From Faecalibacterium duncaniae (GTDB lineage Bacteria > Bacillota > Clostridia > Oscillospirales > Ruminococcaceae), in assembly GCF_010509575.1 (NCBI RefSeq), contig NZ_CP048437.1:2170001-2234000 (forward strand): 64,000 bases of DNA. Direction: 5' to 3'. Positions 47,214 through 55,994 of this stretch are shown in pieces. The notes beneath the pieces were generated by a model. That model saw only the letters and a list, made by a program, of their open reading frames with translations, was not told the origin of the DNA and ran no database searches. Numbering within the stretch: position 1 is the stretch's first letter; each line of letters starts with the position of its first letter. The position numbers and the translations under genes are program-made.

Positions 47214-48533
47214 TCAGTAGCGCTCCACGCCGTCCTTGGTGACAAGGGCGTAGACCAGCGGGGCCTCCTCGGGCTTTTCCGCACCATAGACCAGACCGCT
47301 GCGGTACTCCGCAGCAGCGGCTTCAAACTTATCTGCCGCACCGTAGAAGGTGGCCAGGCTTTCGCCCTTGTGCACATAGTCGCCGCGCTTTTTGTGCAGG
47401 GTGATGCCAGCCGCAAAGTCCAACGGGTCTCCCTTCTTCTGGCGGCCAGCGCCCAGCAGCACACTGGCAGAGCCGATCTTCTCGGCATCGTTGGCCACAA
47501 TGTAGCCATCCTGCTCGGCCAGCAGCTCAAAGCTGGCTGCGGGTTGCTCAAACAGGCTGTAATCGTCCAGCACACGGGTGTCGCCGCCCTGGGCCGCAAA
47601 CATCTCCTTGCACTTGGCAAAAGCAGAGCCGTCCGCGATCACAGCCTGTGCCATGGCGCGGCACTCCGCCGGGGTACCCTTGCCTGCCAGCACCAGCATA
47701 TTGGCGGCCAGCTGCAGGCAGACCTCGGTCAGGTCGGCAGGGCCCTTGCCCTTGAGCACGTCCATGCTCTCCATGACCTCAAGGCTGTTGCCGATGTTGC
47801 GGCCCAGCGGGGTGTCCATATCGGTGATCATGGCGGCCACCCGGCGGCCATGGTGGGTGCCGATGGCGACCATCAGCTCAGCCAGCTCAATGCTCTGGTC
47901 CACGGTCTTCATAAAGGCACCGGTGCCGGTGGTCACATCCAGCAGGATGGCATCGGAGCCGGAGGCCAGCTTCTTGGACATGATGGAAGAGGCGATCAGC
48001 GGGATGCAGCTGACCGTGGCGGTCACATCCCGCAGGGCGTACATCTTCTTATCTGCCACGGCAATGCCCTCGCTCTGGCCAATGACCGACAGCCCGATCT
48101 TGTTCACCTGGGCAAAGAACTCCTCCTGCGAAAGGGCAGTTCTGGTGCCGGGCACGCTCTCCATTTTATCAATGGTGCCGCCGGTATGGCCCAGGCCGCG
48201 GCCGCTCATCTTGGCAATCTTTACACCGCAGGCCGCCACCACAGGGGCGATCACAAGGGTGGTCTTATCGCCCACGCCGCCGGTGGAGTGCTTATCCACC
48301 TTGATGCCGGGGATGGGGGAAAGATCGACCATCACGCCGCTGTGGGCCATCACGTCCGTCAGCTCGGCTGTTTCTTCGTTGGTCATGCCGCGCAGGTAGA
48401 CCGCCATCATCCAGGCAGCCATCTGGTAATCGGCCACTTCCCCACTGACAAAGCCGTTGACAATGGTCTCCAACTCTTCCCGGGTGTGGGTACCGCCATC
48501 GCGCTTTTTCGCGATCAAATCATAAATACGCAT
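47214..48533 (-). CDS. pdp: Pyrimidine-nucleoside phosphorylase
   Basis: A 439-residue enzyme of the thymidine phosphorylase family. It shows DKHSTGGVGDKTTLV (phosphate binding, about residues 83-97), the KMSGRGLGHTGGTIDKMES signature and a C-terminal alpha/beta domain. It releases ribose- or deoxyribose-1-phosphate from uridine and thymidine. Start 48533 follows AGGAG. It stands just downstream of the nucleoside transporter genes, which supports a salvage role. Confidence 0.95.
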   Translation of the reverse strand: MRIYDLIAKKRDGGTHTREELETIVNGFVSGEVADYQMAAWMMAVYLRGMTNEETAELTDVMAHSGVMVDLSPIPGIKVDKHSTGGVGDKTTLVIAPVVAACGVKIAKMSGRGLGHTGGTIDKMESVPGTRTALSQEEFFAQVNKIGLSVIGQSEGIAVADKKMYALRDVTATVSCIPLIASSIMSKKLASGSDAILLDVTTGTGAFMKTVDQSIELAELMVAIGTHHGRRVAAMITDMDTPLGRNIGNSLEVMESMDVLKGKGPADLTEVCLQLAANMLVLAGKGTPAECRAMAQAVIADGSAFAKCKEMFAAQGGDTRVLDDYSLFEQPAASFELLAEQDGYIVANDAEKIGSASVLLGAGRQKKGDPLDFAAGITLHKKRGDYVHKGESLATFYGAADKFEAAAAEYRSGLVYGAEKPEEAPLVYALVTKDGVERY

Positions 48534-48574
48534 CGCAATTCTCCTGTCTGACAGTATGACTTTCAATAAATTCC

Positions 48575-48602
48575 ATTATAACAGACTTTTTGACAAAGGC
48601 AA
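48575..48602 (-). promoter_or_regulatory. Promoter of pdp
   Basis: On the minus strand TTGCCT (48597-48602), 16-base spacer, TATAAT (48575-48580). Confidence 0.65.
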
Positions 48603-48636
48603 TCCACATTCCGTCTCCTTTGTCGGGTTTTGAACA

Positions 48637-48676
48637 CCAAGGGCGCAGCTGCCCGGAAAAGCAGCTGCGCCCTTGG
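48637..48676 (-). terminator. Hairpin between transporter operon and pdp
   Basis: A perfect 16-bp stem, CCAAGGGCGCAGCTGC with GCAGCTGCGCCCTTGG. The T tract on the minus strand is poor (TGTTC), so some transcripts may read through to pdp. Confidence 0.7.
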
Positions 48677-48688
48677 AACAAACCTCGC

Positions 48689-49606
48689 TCAGCGGGAACC
48701 CTTGTCGTAAGGGATGCCCTCAGCCTTGGGGGCCATGCTGTTTTTGGAGGTAAAGGCCAGAATGATCATGGATGCGATGAACGGCATCATGTTATAGATG
48801 TTGCTGGACCAGTGGAGCTGCGCCAGGAAGGTGGAGTCCGCAATGTTTGCCAGGCTCTTGAACACGGCAAAGAACATGGCGGCGGCACAGATGTTGAAAG
48901 GCTTCCACTGACCAAAGATCATAACAGCCAGTGCAAGGAAGCCCGCGCCAGCCACGCCGACCTCAAAGTTCCAGGTCTGGACAGGGGGCACGATATATGC
49001 CAGACCGCCGATAGCGCCCAGCGCACCGGAAAGCAGCACACCCGCGTAGCGCATCTTGTAGACGTTGATGCCCACAGAATCGGCTGCCTGAGGATGTTCG
49101 CCGCAGGCGCGCAGGCGCAGACCGAAGCGGGTCTTGTACAGCACCACATAGCTGATGACGAGCAGCACGATGCCCAACGGCACAAAGATGCTCAGCTCCA
49201 GGCCGCCGATGCTGAACAGGAACGGCTTGTTGGAATAGTTCAGCTTGGCGCTGCCGCTGTCGCTGAAATACTTGGCAATGACCACGGCAATGGCGGTGGC
49301 CAAAAGGTTCAGGGCCGTGCCGCCGATGGTCTGGTCCGCTTTCAGGTTGATGGAAGCAAAGGCCAGCAGCAGGCTGTACACCATGCCGGCCAGCGCAGCC
49401 ACCAGGACCGAGATCAGCACCACCAGGAACGGCGACATGTCGGCCGGAAGCATGGTCAGGGTCAGAACACCCGCCACACCGCCGATGACCATGATGCCTT
49501 CCAGCGCGATGTTGATGATGCCGGAGTGCTCACTGAACATACCGCCCAGTGCCACCAGCATCAGGACGATGCCATACAGCAGGGTATATTTGATCAAAAG
49601 CAGCAT
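48689..49606 (-). CDS. Nucleoside ABC transporter permease 2 (NupQ-like)
   Basis: A 305-residue permease with about nine helices and the family motif GENPQAADSVGINVYKMRY-like segment (here CGEHPQAADSVGINVYKMR). It belongs to the branched-chain/BMP-type ABC permeases such as B. subtilis NupQ. It starts one base after the preceding permease gene's stop. With 49608, 50784 and 52554 it forms a nucleoside importer. Confidence 0.92.
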   Translation of the reverse strand: MLLLIKYTLLYGIVLMLVALGGMFSEHSGIINIALEGIMVIGGVAGVLTLTMLPADMSPFLVVLISVLVAALAGMVYSLLLAFASINLKADQTIGGTALNLLATAIAVVIAKYFSDSGSAKLNYSNKPFLFSIGGLELSIFVPLGIVLLVISYVVLYKTRFGLRLRACGEHPQAADSVGINVYKMRYAGVLLSGALGAIGGLAYIVPPVQTWNFEVGVAGAGFLALAVMIFGQWKPFNICAAAMFFAVFKSLANIADSTFLAQLHWSSNIYNMMPFIASMIILAFTSKNSMAPKAEGIPYDKGSR

Positions 49607-49607
49607 C

Positions 49608-50777
49608 TTACTTGCCCTCCTTCTTCGCGTTGGCCTTTTCCGCCGGGGCAGGCTCTGCGTTCACATTGGTCTTGTCCGCATTCTTGAACAGCAGCTTCTG
49701 GATCTTGCCGCGGAACAGCATGGAGAATGCACACAGGTAGATGATGATGCCGCTGATCAGGTCGGCGATCTCCGTGGGATAATACTTGGTGGAAAGGAAG
49801 GTGCCGCCCACCGAGATGTGGGAGATGAACAGGGCCGAGAAGATGGTGCCAATGGGGTTGGAGCTTGCCAGCAGGGCAACAGAGATGCCGTTGAAGCCCA
49901 TGGCGGGCAGGCTGGTGGAGTTCAGGGGGTTCCACTGGCCCACGTTGGACAGATAGAACAGGCCCGCGCCAAAGCCTGCCAGCGCACCGGCAATGGCCAT
50001 GGAGAGGATGATGTTCTTCTTTTCGTTGATACCGGCGTAGCGGGCAGCACTCTTATTCAGGCCGACCGCCTTCAGCTCATAGCCAAAGGTGGTCTTGTTC
50101 AGCACCACCCAGATCAGGATGGCCACCACAGCGGCCAGGAAGATGGCAATGGTGGTGCTGTTGGTCTGGAACAGCTTGTTCAGGCCGAAGTCCGGGATAA
50201 CGGACTGGGCGAGATCCGCGTTCTTGCCCAGGTTCAGGGTGCGGGTGTTGCGCACATCGTACATGGGGCCGGTGCCGTTCTGGTAGACCAGCTCATTGAC
50301 GAGGTACAGGCCGATCCAGTTGAACATGATGGAGGTAATGACCTCGTTGATGTTGAAGTAGGCCTTGAAGAAACCGGGGATGGCACCCCACAGACCGCCC
50401 AGAATGGCCGCAGCCAGCAGGCAGACGAACCAGGGCAGCTTGAGCATGATGGCACAGTAGAGGGCACCGTAAGCGCCCAGCGTGTACTGACCGGCGGCAC
50501 CGATGTTGAACAGGCCGGTCTTGAAGGCAAAGCCCACGGAAAGGCCGGTCATGATCAGGGGCGCGGCGTTGGCCAGCTCCTTACCGACACCATAGGGGGC
50601 ATCATGGAAGCCGCCCTTGAGGATGCGGACAAAGCCGTCTGCCCATGCGTGGGCCGGGTTGATGGCCAGCAGCACGAGGAAGCCCACAAACAGACCGATC
50701 AGGATACACAGCAGGGCAGCCATCACGCTGGTGACAGAACCCTGCAGCCCGTTGTGGGAAAGTTTTTTGTTTTTCAT
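49608..50777 (-). CDS. Nucleoside ABC transporter permease 1 (NupP-like)
   Basis: A 389-residue membrane protein with a short basic N-terminus, about ten helices and a charged C-terminal tail ending AKKEGK. The [19 protein letters not shown] cytoplasmic loop is the BMP-type permease signature. Coupled to the ATPase gene by a 6-base gap. Confidence 0.92.
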   Translation of the reverse strand: MKNKKLSHNGLQGSVTSVMAALLCILIGLFVGFLVLLAINPAHAWADGFVRILKGGFHDAPYGVGKELANAAPLIMTGLSVGFAFKTGLFNIGAAGQYTLGAYGALYCAIMLKLPWFVCLLAAAILGGLWGAIPGFFKAYFNINEVITSIMFNWIGLYLVNELVYQNGTGPMYDVRNTRTLNLGKNADLAQSVIPDFGLNKLFQTNSTTIAIFLAAVVAILIWVVLNKTTFGYELKAVGLNKSAARYAGINEKKNIILSMAIAGALAGFGAGLFYLSNVGQWNPLNSTSLPAMGFNGISVALLASSNPIGTIFSALFISHISVGGTFLSTKYYPTEIADLISGIIIYLCAFSMLFRGKIQKLLFKNADKTNVNAEPAPAEKANAKKEGK

Positions 50778-50783
50778 TTCTGC

Positions 50784-52325
50784 TTACTCCTTTCCCTGCT
50801 TGCGGGCACCGGCCATGTACAGGCCCAGCTCCTGGACCGTGGTGGTCTTGGGGTCAAACTCACCCACGATCTCACCCTCGTACATCACAAGGATCCGGTC
50901 AGAGAGGTTCATCACCTCGTCCAGCTCCAGACTGACCAGCAGCACAGCCTTGCCCCTGTCGCGCTCATCCACGATCTGCTTGTGGATATATTCAATGGCA
51001 CCGACATCCAGGCCGCGGGTGGGCTGCACTGCCACCAGCAGCTTGGGGTCTTTGTCGATCTCGCGGGCAATGATTGCCTTCTGCTGGTTGCCACCGGACA
51101 TGCTGCGCACGATGGTGGCGCTGCCCTGGCCGCTGCGCACGTCATACTGGGCGATCAGCTTATCGGAGTACTCCCGCACCTTTTCACTGCGGATAAAGCC
51201 GTTGTGCTGGAACTCGGGCTGCCAGTAGCGTTGGAGCACCATATTGTTTTCCAGGCTGTAATCCAGCACCAGACCATGCTTGTGGCGGTCCTCAGGGATA
51301 TGGCTCATGCCGTCCTTGGAGCGCTGACGGATGCTCTCGTTGGTGATCTCCTTGCCGTCCAGCAGCACCTTGCCGCTGTTGAACTTTTCCAGACCAGTCA
51401 GGCCGTAGACAAACTCGGTCTGGCCGTTGCCCTCGATGCCCGCCAGACAGACGATCTCACCGCCACGCACCTGGAAAGAGACGTTCTTGACGGCATCCTT
51501 CTTGTGCTGGGCGTTGTGCATGGTAACGTTCTGCACGTCCAGCACCACCTCGCCGGGGGCGGCGGGCTTTTTGTCCACCTGCAGCTGAACATCGCGGCCG
51601 ACCATCATGCGGGAAAGCTCTTCCTTGGTGGTGTCCTTGATGTCCACAGTGCCCATATACTTGCCCTTGCGCAGAACCGTGCAGCGGTCTGCCACTGCCA
51701 TGATCTCGTTGAGCTTGTGGGTGATGAAGAGGATGGATTTGCCTTCCTTCTTGAACCCGCGCATGATCTCCATCAGCTCGTCGATCTCCTGCGGGGTCAG
51801 AACAGCGGTGGGCTCATCAAAGATCAGGATCTCGTTGTCGCGGTAGAGCATCTTCAGGATCTCAACACGCTGCTGCATACCAACAGAGATATCGCTGATG
51901 AGTGCGTCGGGGTCCACACGCAGGCCGTACTTCTCGCTCAGGGCCATGACCTTCTTGCGGGCCTCAGCCTTCTGCAAAAAGCCCAGCTTATTGGGTTCCA
52001 CGCCCAGAATGATGTTATCCAGCACGCTGAAGCATTCCACCAGCTTGAAGTGCTGGTGCACCATGCCGATGCCCAGTGCGTTTGCATCGTTGGGGTTGCG
52101 GACGGCGACCTCCTTGCCGTTCTTGAGGATCTTACCGGCTTCCGGCTGGTACAAGCCGAACAGCACGCTCATCAGCGTACTTTTGCCAGCGCCGTTTTCG
52201 CCCAGCAGGGCATGTACCTCGCCCTTGCGCAGCTGCAGGGTGATATCATCGTTTGCCTTGATTCCAGGGAACTCCTTGGTAATGTGGAGCATCTCGATCA
52301 CAAAATCCTCTGCCAATCTGCTCAC
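50784..52325 (-). CDS. Nucleoside ABC transporter ATPase (NupO-like)
   Basis: A 513-residue protein with two fused ABC ATPase domains. The first has Walker [10 protein letters not shown] and signature ISVGMQQR; the second lacks a standard Walker A but has signature [14 protein letters not shown] and Walker [13 protein letters not shown]. This asymmetric pair is typical for BMP and sugar ABC importers. A site TTTCCTCTC on the plus strand (GAGAGG on the coding strand) precedes the start. Confidence 0.93.
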   Translation of the reverse strand: MSRLAEDFVIEMLHITKEFPGIKANDDITLQLRKGEVHALLGENGAGKSTLMSVLFGLYQPEAGKILKNGKEVAVRNPNDANALGIGMVHQHFKLVECFSVLDNIILGVEPNKLGFLQKAEARKKVMALSEKYGLRVDPDALISDISVGMQQRVEILKMLYRDNEILIFDEPTAVLTPQEIDELMEIMRGFKKEGKSILFITHKLNEIMAVADRCTVLRKGKYMGTVDIKDTTKEELSRMMVGRDVQLQVDKKPAAPGEVVLDVQNVTMHNAQHKKDAVKNVSFQVRGGEIVCLAGIEGNGQTEFVYGLTGLEKFNSGKVLLDGKEITNESIRQRSKDGMSHIPEDRHKHGLVLDYSLENNMVLQRYWQPEFQHNGFIRSEKVREYSDKLIAQYDVRSGQGSATIVRSMSGGNQQKAIIAREIDKDPKLLVAVQPTRGLDVGAIEYIHKQIVDERDRGKAVLLVSLELDEVMNLSDRILVMYEGEIVGEFDPKTTTVQELGLYMAGARKQGKE

Positions 52326-52478
52326 TCTCCTTTCGTGTCAAATCGACACCTATACTATTCTGTGTACCATTATACCGTATTTTTGCGGTTTTGCACACTT
52401 CTTTTTGATTTTTTGGCGGGATGTGCTCTTATAAGTATTACTTTTGTGCAAGCTGCACGATTTTTCGCGAGACAAAAA

Positions 52479-52524
52479 CGACCCTCTCCGTCAAAGCCTG
52501 GCGGCAATGACGGAGAGGGTCGTT
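52479..52524 (-). terminator. Terminator inside the nucleoside transporter operon
   Basis: On the minus strand ACGACCCTCTCCGTCA pairs perfectly (16 bp) with TGACGGAGAGGGTCGT and is followed by TTTTTGTCT. It lies between the binding-protein gene and the ATPase gene, so it probably makes the binding protein more abundant than the membrane components. The arms match the ends of the dispersed repeat family. Confidence 0.85.
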
Positions 52525-52553
52525 CCCTGCAGCCCTTGCGGACTGTTCAAATT

Positions 52554-53729
52554 TTACTGGATGTAGGTGACGTTGGTGAACTCGCTGACGGTGGGCTTGG
52601 TAGCGTCATCAGAGCTGTTGTCAACAACGATCTCGCCGGAAGCGATCTTCTGCTTCAGCTCCTCGTACTCCTCAACCGTGAAGGTCTCGAAGTTCCAGCT
52701 GTCCTCATCGGTGGGCAGGCCGATGTAATCGCCGTCCTCCAGACCAAAGTTGCCGTTGGTTGCTGCGATGGTGCTCCACTCGCCTGCCTCGATGTCGGAC
52801 AGAGAAGTAGAAACAGCCTCAGACAGGCCCTTCATAGCGGAGGTGATGAACGGGTTGTAAGCATAGGTGCCATCAGCAACGCCGTTTGCGCCGATGTAGT
52901 TCTGGTCAACGTCAACGCCGATGACGTAGCCGTTGTTCTTCAGGGCAGCCTCAACAGCGGAGGTGTAGATGCCGCCGCCGCAGGCAAAGACGACCTGAGT
53001 GCCGTTGGAGTACCAGCCCTCCATACGGGAGGTGATGTTGGCATCGCCGTAGAACTGGCCACCGTAGAAGTAGTTGATGTCGATGTTCTGGCCCAGTTCC
53101 TGAGCAGCAGCATCAGCGCCCTGCACAAAGCCGTAGCCGTAACGGATGACAGCGGGAACAGCCATGCCACCCAGGAAGCCCAGCTTGGTCTTGCCGTCCT
53201 TGGCAATGGCGTAACCTGCCAGATAGCCTGCCTGCTCCTCCTTGAAGGTGATGCAGTAGCAGTTGGAGGGGATCTCATCGGTGCCGATATCGCCCTGGGT
53301 GACATCGATAGCGACGAACTTGACATCGGGGTACTGCTCAGCAGCCCATGCCAGAGAAGCACCATACAGGTAGCCAACGCAGACAATGACCTCAGCGCCG
53401 TCGTTGACAGCCTGACGAATCATGGTCTCACGGTCCTCATCGGAAGCATCAGCCTCGGGGATGTAGTACTGGCAGTCATCGCCCATGTAGCTGGAAACAG
53501 CGCTCCAGCAAGCCTGGTTGAAGCTCTCGTCATCGATCGTGCCGGTATCGCAGGTCAGAGCGACCTTTGTGATCTTGCTGGCAGCCTCGGAGCCAGCCTC
53601 AGAAGCTGCAGAGGAAGCAGTGGAAGAAGCGGTGCTGGTGGAAGAGGAAGAACCACCGCAGGCGGTCAGAGCAGCGGCAGCAGCTGCAGCGCCAGCCACA
53701 GCCAGGAAGTTACGACGAGAAATCATCAT
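52554..53729 (-). CDS. BMP-family nucleoside-binding lipoprotein (NupN-like)
   Basis: A 391-residue lipoprotein. The signal begins MMISRRNFLAVAG, an alanine-rich core follows, and the lipobox LTAC puts the lipidated cysteine at C24. A serine-rich linker leads to the BMP/PnrA domain (KVALTCDTGTIDDESFNQAC, about residue 60). It captures nucleosides outside the membrane for the ABC importer. Start 53729 follows AAAAGGAG. The twin arginine in the signal is noteworthy for a Firmicute lipoprotein. Confidence 0.92.
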   Translation of the reverse strand: MMISRRNFLAVAGAAAAAAALTACGGSSSSTSTASSTASSAASEAGSEAASKITKVALTCDTGTIDDESFNQACWSAVSSYMGDDCQYYIPEADASDEDRETMIRQAVNDGAEVIVCVGYLYGASLAWAAEQYPDVKFVAIDVTQGDIGTDEIPSNCYCITFKEEQAGYLAGYAIAKDGKTKLGFLGGMAVPAVIRYGYGFVQGADAAAQELGQNIDINYFYGGQFYGDANITSRMEGWYSNGTQVVFACGGGIYTSAVEAALKNNGYVIGVDVDQNYIGANGVADGTYAYNPFITSAMKGLSEAVSTSLSDIEAGEWSTIAATNGNFGLEDGDYIGLPTDEDSWNFETFTVEEYEELKQKIASGEIVVDNSSDDATKPTVSEFTNVTYIQ

Positions 53730-53806
53730 AAGAAAACTCTCCTTTTTATACATTAAAAATTGCGCTTTAAAAAGGGAATGCGCACACTTGCACATTTACT
53801 GACCCA

Positions 53807-53835
53807 AGTATAGCCGGGTCATGTGAGGAAAGCAA
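53807..53835 (-). promoter_or_regulatory. Promoter of the nucleoside transporter operon
   Basis: On the minus strand TTGCTT (53830-53835), 17-base spacer, TATACT (53807-53812). A GACCC/GGGTC dyad spans the -10 (53801-53820) and could be an operator. Confidence 0.8.
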
Positions 53836-53931
53836 GACATTTCCGATTACAAAATCTTTACAGATTTTTTGTAAAATTCGCGTAAAAGTCGTACTATTTC
53901 GCCAATTTTGGCAAAATATCCGCTTCCTGCC

Positions 53932-54381
53932 TCACTCTTCCACGGCTTTGTTGCCAGCCACGTTGGAGGGGCCAAAGCCGAAGGGCAGCAGCTCGTCCAT
54001 GCTGCGCTCGATGAAATCATCGGGGGTCTTTGCCATGATGACATTCAGCTCCGGCCCGCCGAACTCAAACAGCGCCTGACGGCAGACCCCGCAGGGTGAG
54101 GTGATCTGCTTGTTCACCTCGCCGCGGCGGGAACCCACCACGGCAATGTCGGTGAATCGGGTCACGCCCTCGCTCACCGCCTTGAACAGGGCCGTACGCT
54201 CGGCACAGCTGGTGGGGGTGAAAGCAGCGTTTTCCACATTGCAGCCGGTGAAGATGCGGCCATCCTCGGCCCGCAGGGCAGCACCCACCATAAAGTCGGA
54301 GTAAGGCACATAGGCCTGCTCCCGGGCTTCCAGTGCCATCCGGATCAGGGCTTTCTTTTCGTCTAAAGTCAGATTGGTCAT
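53932..54381 (-). CDS. cdd: Cytidine deaminase
   Basis: A 149-residue enzyme with the zinc site C59-A-E61 (SCAERTALF) and PCGVC (C97, C100). It converts cytidine and deoxycytidine to uridine forms, feeding pyrimidine-nucleoside phosphorylase. A GGAGGCCCC site precedes the start. The tail beyond residue 130 is somewhat long (about 15 extra residues). It is upstream of, and collinear with, the nucleoside importer genes. Confidence 0.94.
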   Translation of the reverse strand: MTNLTLDEKKALIRMALEAREQAYVPYSDFMVGAALRAEDGRIFTGCNVENAAFTPTSCAERTALFKAVSEGVTRFTDIAVVGSRRGEVNKQITSPCGVCRQALFEFGGPELNVIMAKTPDDFIERSMDELLPFGFGPSNVAGNKAVEE

Positions 54382-54394
54382 AGGGGCCTCCTTT

Positions 54395-54508
54395 TCATTC
54401 TAAAGTATAAACAAACGTTTCTGCATCGCGATACCACGGAAGGGCAATTTCATAGGCTGGGTAATAAGGTACAAGGCAGATATCCTGATTTGGTTGAAAG
54501 TCGTTCAT
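54395..54508 (-). pseudogene. GNAT-like N-terminal remnant
   Basis: A 37-residue frame opens MNDFQPNQDICLVPYYPAYE and continues ALPWYRDAETFVYTLE before a stop 13 bases ahead of cdd. The LPWYRD pattern resembles the start of GNAT acetyltransferases, of which the rest is missing. A GAGGGG site is present, so a short peptide may still be translated in front of cdd. Confidence 0.45.
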
Positions 54509-54655
54509 CTTTCATCCCCTCTTTTGCACTTCAATTATACGGCGTGTTCTCAAATTCTTCAAGAGATTTCTCGTTGTTCATTTATTATGTAACGAAAGTT
54601 CTTGCATTTTTCATTACAGACGCATATAATAGAATCAAGAAGGAGGTGTATTAGA

Positions 54656-54922
54656 ATGGCAAATGCAGTCAATGTGAACTTCCGGATGGATCCAGACCTG
54701 AAACGCAGCATGGAAGAGGTTTGCGCCGAGATGGGACTTTCTATGACAACGGCATTCACGATTTTCGCCAAAAAAGTTTCCCGGGAGCACCGCATTCCCT
54801 TTGAGGTTTCCGCCGACCCGTTCTACTCGGAAAGCAACATCAATCATCTCCGCCAGATCGTCCACGACATCGATACCGGAAAAGCCAAGCTCACTGAGCA
54901 CGATTTGATCGAGGTAGATTAA
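54656..54922 (+). CDS. RelB/DinJ-family antitoxin, without adjacent toxin
   Basis: An 88-residue protein with a ribbon-helix-helix N-terminus (NVNFRMDPDLKRSMEEVCAE, then MGLSMTTAFTIFAKKV) and the acidic, toxin-binding C-terminal part of RelB/DinJ antitoxins. ATG 54656 follows AAGGAGG. Normally a YafQ or RelE toxin gene follows within a few bases; here only about 35 noncoding bases precede a terminator. It may be an orphan antitoxin, or control a toxin elsewhere. Confidence 0.85.
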   Translation: MANAVNVNFRMDPDLKRSMEEVCAEMGLSMTTAFTIFAKKVSREHRIPFEVSADPFYSESNINHLRQIVHDIDTGKAKLTEHDLIEVD

Positions 54923-54956
54923 ATGAGATTGCTTTGGGCACTATACTGACACCTAA

Positions 54957-54995
54957 AAAGAGGGCCGTTGCTTTTTGGCAACAGCCCTCTTTCGC
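54957..54995. terminator. Terminator between relB-like gene and deoD
   Basis: AAAGAGGGC with CGTTGC pairs with GCAACAGCCCTCTTT. T-rich flanks exist on the minus strand (TTTTTAGG), so it ends deoD and probably also the antitoxin transcript. Confidence 0.85.
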
Positions 54996-55009
54996 TCTCA
55001 AAAATAAAC

Positions 55010-55729
55010 TTAGTACTCCGCGCCCAGTGCGACCTTCATCATGTTGGTGAAGCTGGTCTGACGCTGCTCGGCGGTGGTGATCTCCGGGGAGACAAAGCTG
55101 TCGGAGATGGTCAGCAGGCAGGCGGCGTTCTTGCCCAGAACCTGAGCGTTGGCGAAGAGGGCAAAGCTCTCCATCTCCACACACAGGCAGCCGCGCTCAT
55201 CCCGCAGCTTTTCCCAGTAGGTGGGCTTTTCATCGGAGGGCTGGCGATAGAACACATCGGAGGAATGGATGTTGCCCTCGATCAGGGGGATGCCCTGCTT
55301 TGCGGCGGAAGCGCGCAGCTTGTCGTTCAGGGTCTGGCTGGGCAGGGTGAGATCCCCCTCAAAACCGCTCTGGACCCGGGCATAATTGCTCTCGCTCACG
55401 GCACCGGCGGCCAGCACCACATCAAACAGCTTGGCTTTGTCGGTGTAGCTGCCGGCAGAGCCGATGCGGATGATATTGTCCACATCGTAGAACTTGTACA
55501 GCTCGTAGGAGTAGATGCCGATGGAGGGCATTCCCATGCCGCTGCCCATCACACTGATGGGGCGGCCCTCATAGGTGCCGGTAAAGCCCAGCATTCCACG
55601 GACACCGGTGACCTGGCGGACATCCTTGAGGAAGGTATCCGCGATGAACTTTGCCCGCAGCGGATCGCCGGGCATCAGGACGGTCTTTGCGAAATCGCCT
55701 TTTTCAGCGCTGATGTGGGGTGTTGCCAT
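55010..55729 (-). CDS. deoD: Purine-nucleoside phosphorylase (DeoD type)
   Basis: A 239-residue enzyme of the hexameric DeoD type. It opens MATPHISAEKGDFAKTVLMP, then shows GDPLRAKFIADTFL and GSGMGMPSIGIYSYEL, and ends with the MESFALFANAQ and TISDSF motifs that bind ribose and base. It splits purine nucleosides with phosphate. Start 55729 is spaced 7 bases from AAGGAG. It completes the nucleoside-salvage set in this neighbourhood. Confidence 0.95.
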   Translation of the reverse strand: MATPHISAEKGDFAKTVLMPGDPLRAKFIADTFLKDVRQVTGVRGMLGFTGTYEGRPISVMGSGMGMPSIGIYSYELYKFYDVDNIIRIGSAGSYTDKAKLFDVVLAAGAVSESNYARVQSGFEGDLTLPSQTLNDKLRASAAKQGIPLIEGNIHSSDVFYRQPSDEKPTYWEKLRDERGCLCVEMESFALFANAQVLGKNAACLLTISDSFVSPEITTAEQRQTSFTNMMKVALGAEY

Positions 55730-55894
55730 AATCATTCTCCTTTTTGTTTGTAAAATAAACCTCTCCGGCGCTTCACGCCAGCATACGAGTTGCGGCTCCC
55801 AGCGTCCACTTCGTGCAAAGTATTGCACTCGTGTCCTGCTGGCCGCTGCCCCAACAACGCCTCCCTTCATCCGCCACTGGCGGCGGTCGTCGTT

Positions 55895-55986
55895 GTTGCC
55901 TGATAGGGGAGCTAAGTTTATGCTTCCGCTCTCTTGCCTCTCCTATTAGGAAAGGTGGCAATGCGAAGCATTGACGGAGAGGTTCT
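55895..55986. repeat. Dispersed palindromic repeat, partial unit
   Basis: GATAGGGGAGC, GCCTCTCCTATTAGGAAAGGTGGC and ATTGACGGAGAGGTT reproduce the right half of the repeat family. The left end is missing or diverged. It fills the gap between deoD and the peptidase gene. Confidence 0.6.
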
Positions 55987-55994
55987 GTTCTGAT

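Noticed and set aside
44314..47220. A 968-codon plus-strand frame opposite trkH and trkA
   Set aside because: Antisense shadow; the TrkAH products match their families end to end.
52479..52524. Possible CRISPR-like or transposon end repeat
   Set aside because: It is a single perfect hairpin with a T tract just after a stop codon; best read as a terminator, although its arms share sequence with the repeat family.
49245..53756. A 1,503-codon open frame on the plus strand opposite the nucleoside transporter genes
   Set aside because: It is fully antisense to four well-recognised genes and its product is low-complexity His/Gly/Gln/Leu-rich sequence, as expected from GC-biased codons of the opposite strand.
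53730..53931. Purine or other riboswitch before the nucleoside-binding lipoprotein gene
   Set aside because: The leader is short (about 70 bases from the promoter) and shows none of the conserved purine-aptamer bases; only a GACCC/GGGTC dyad is present.
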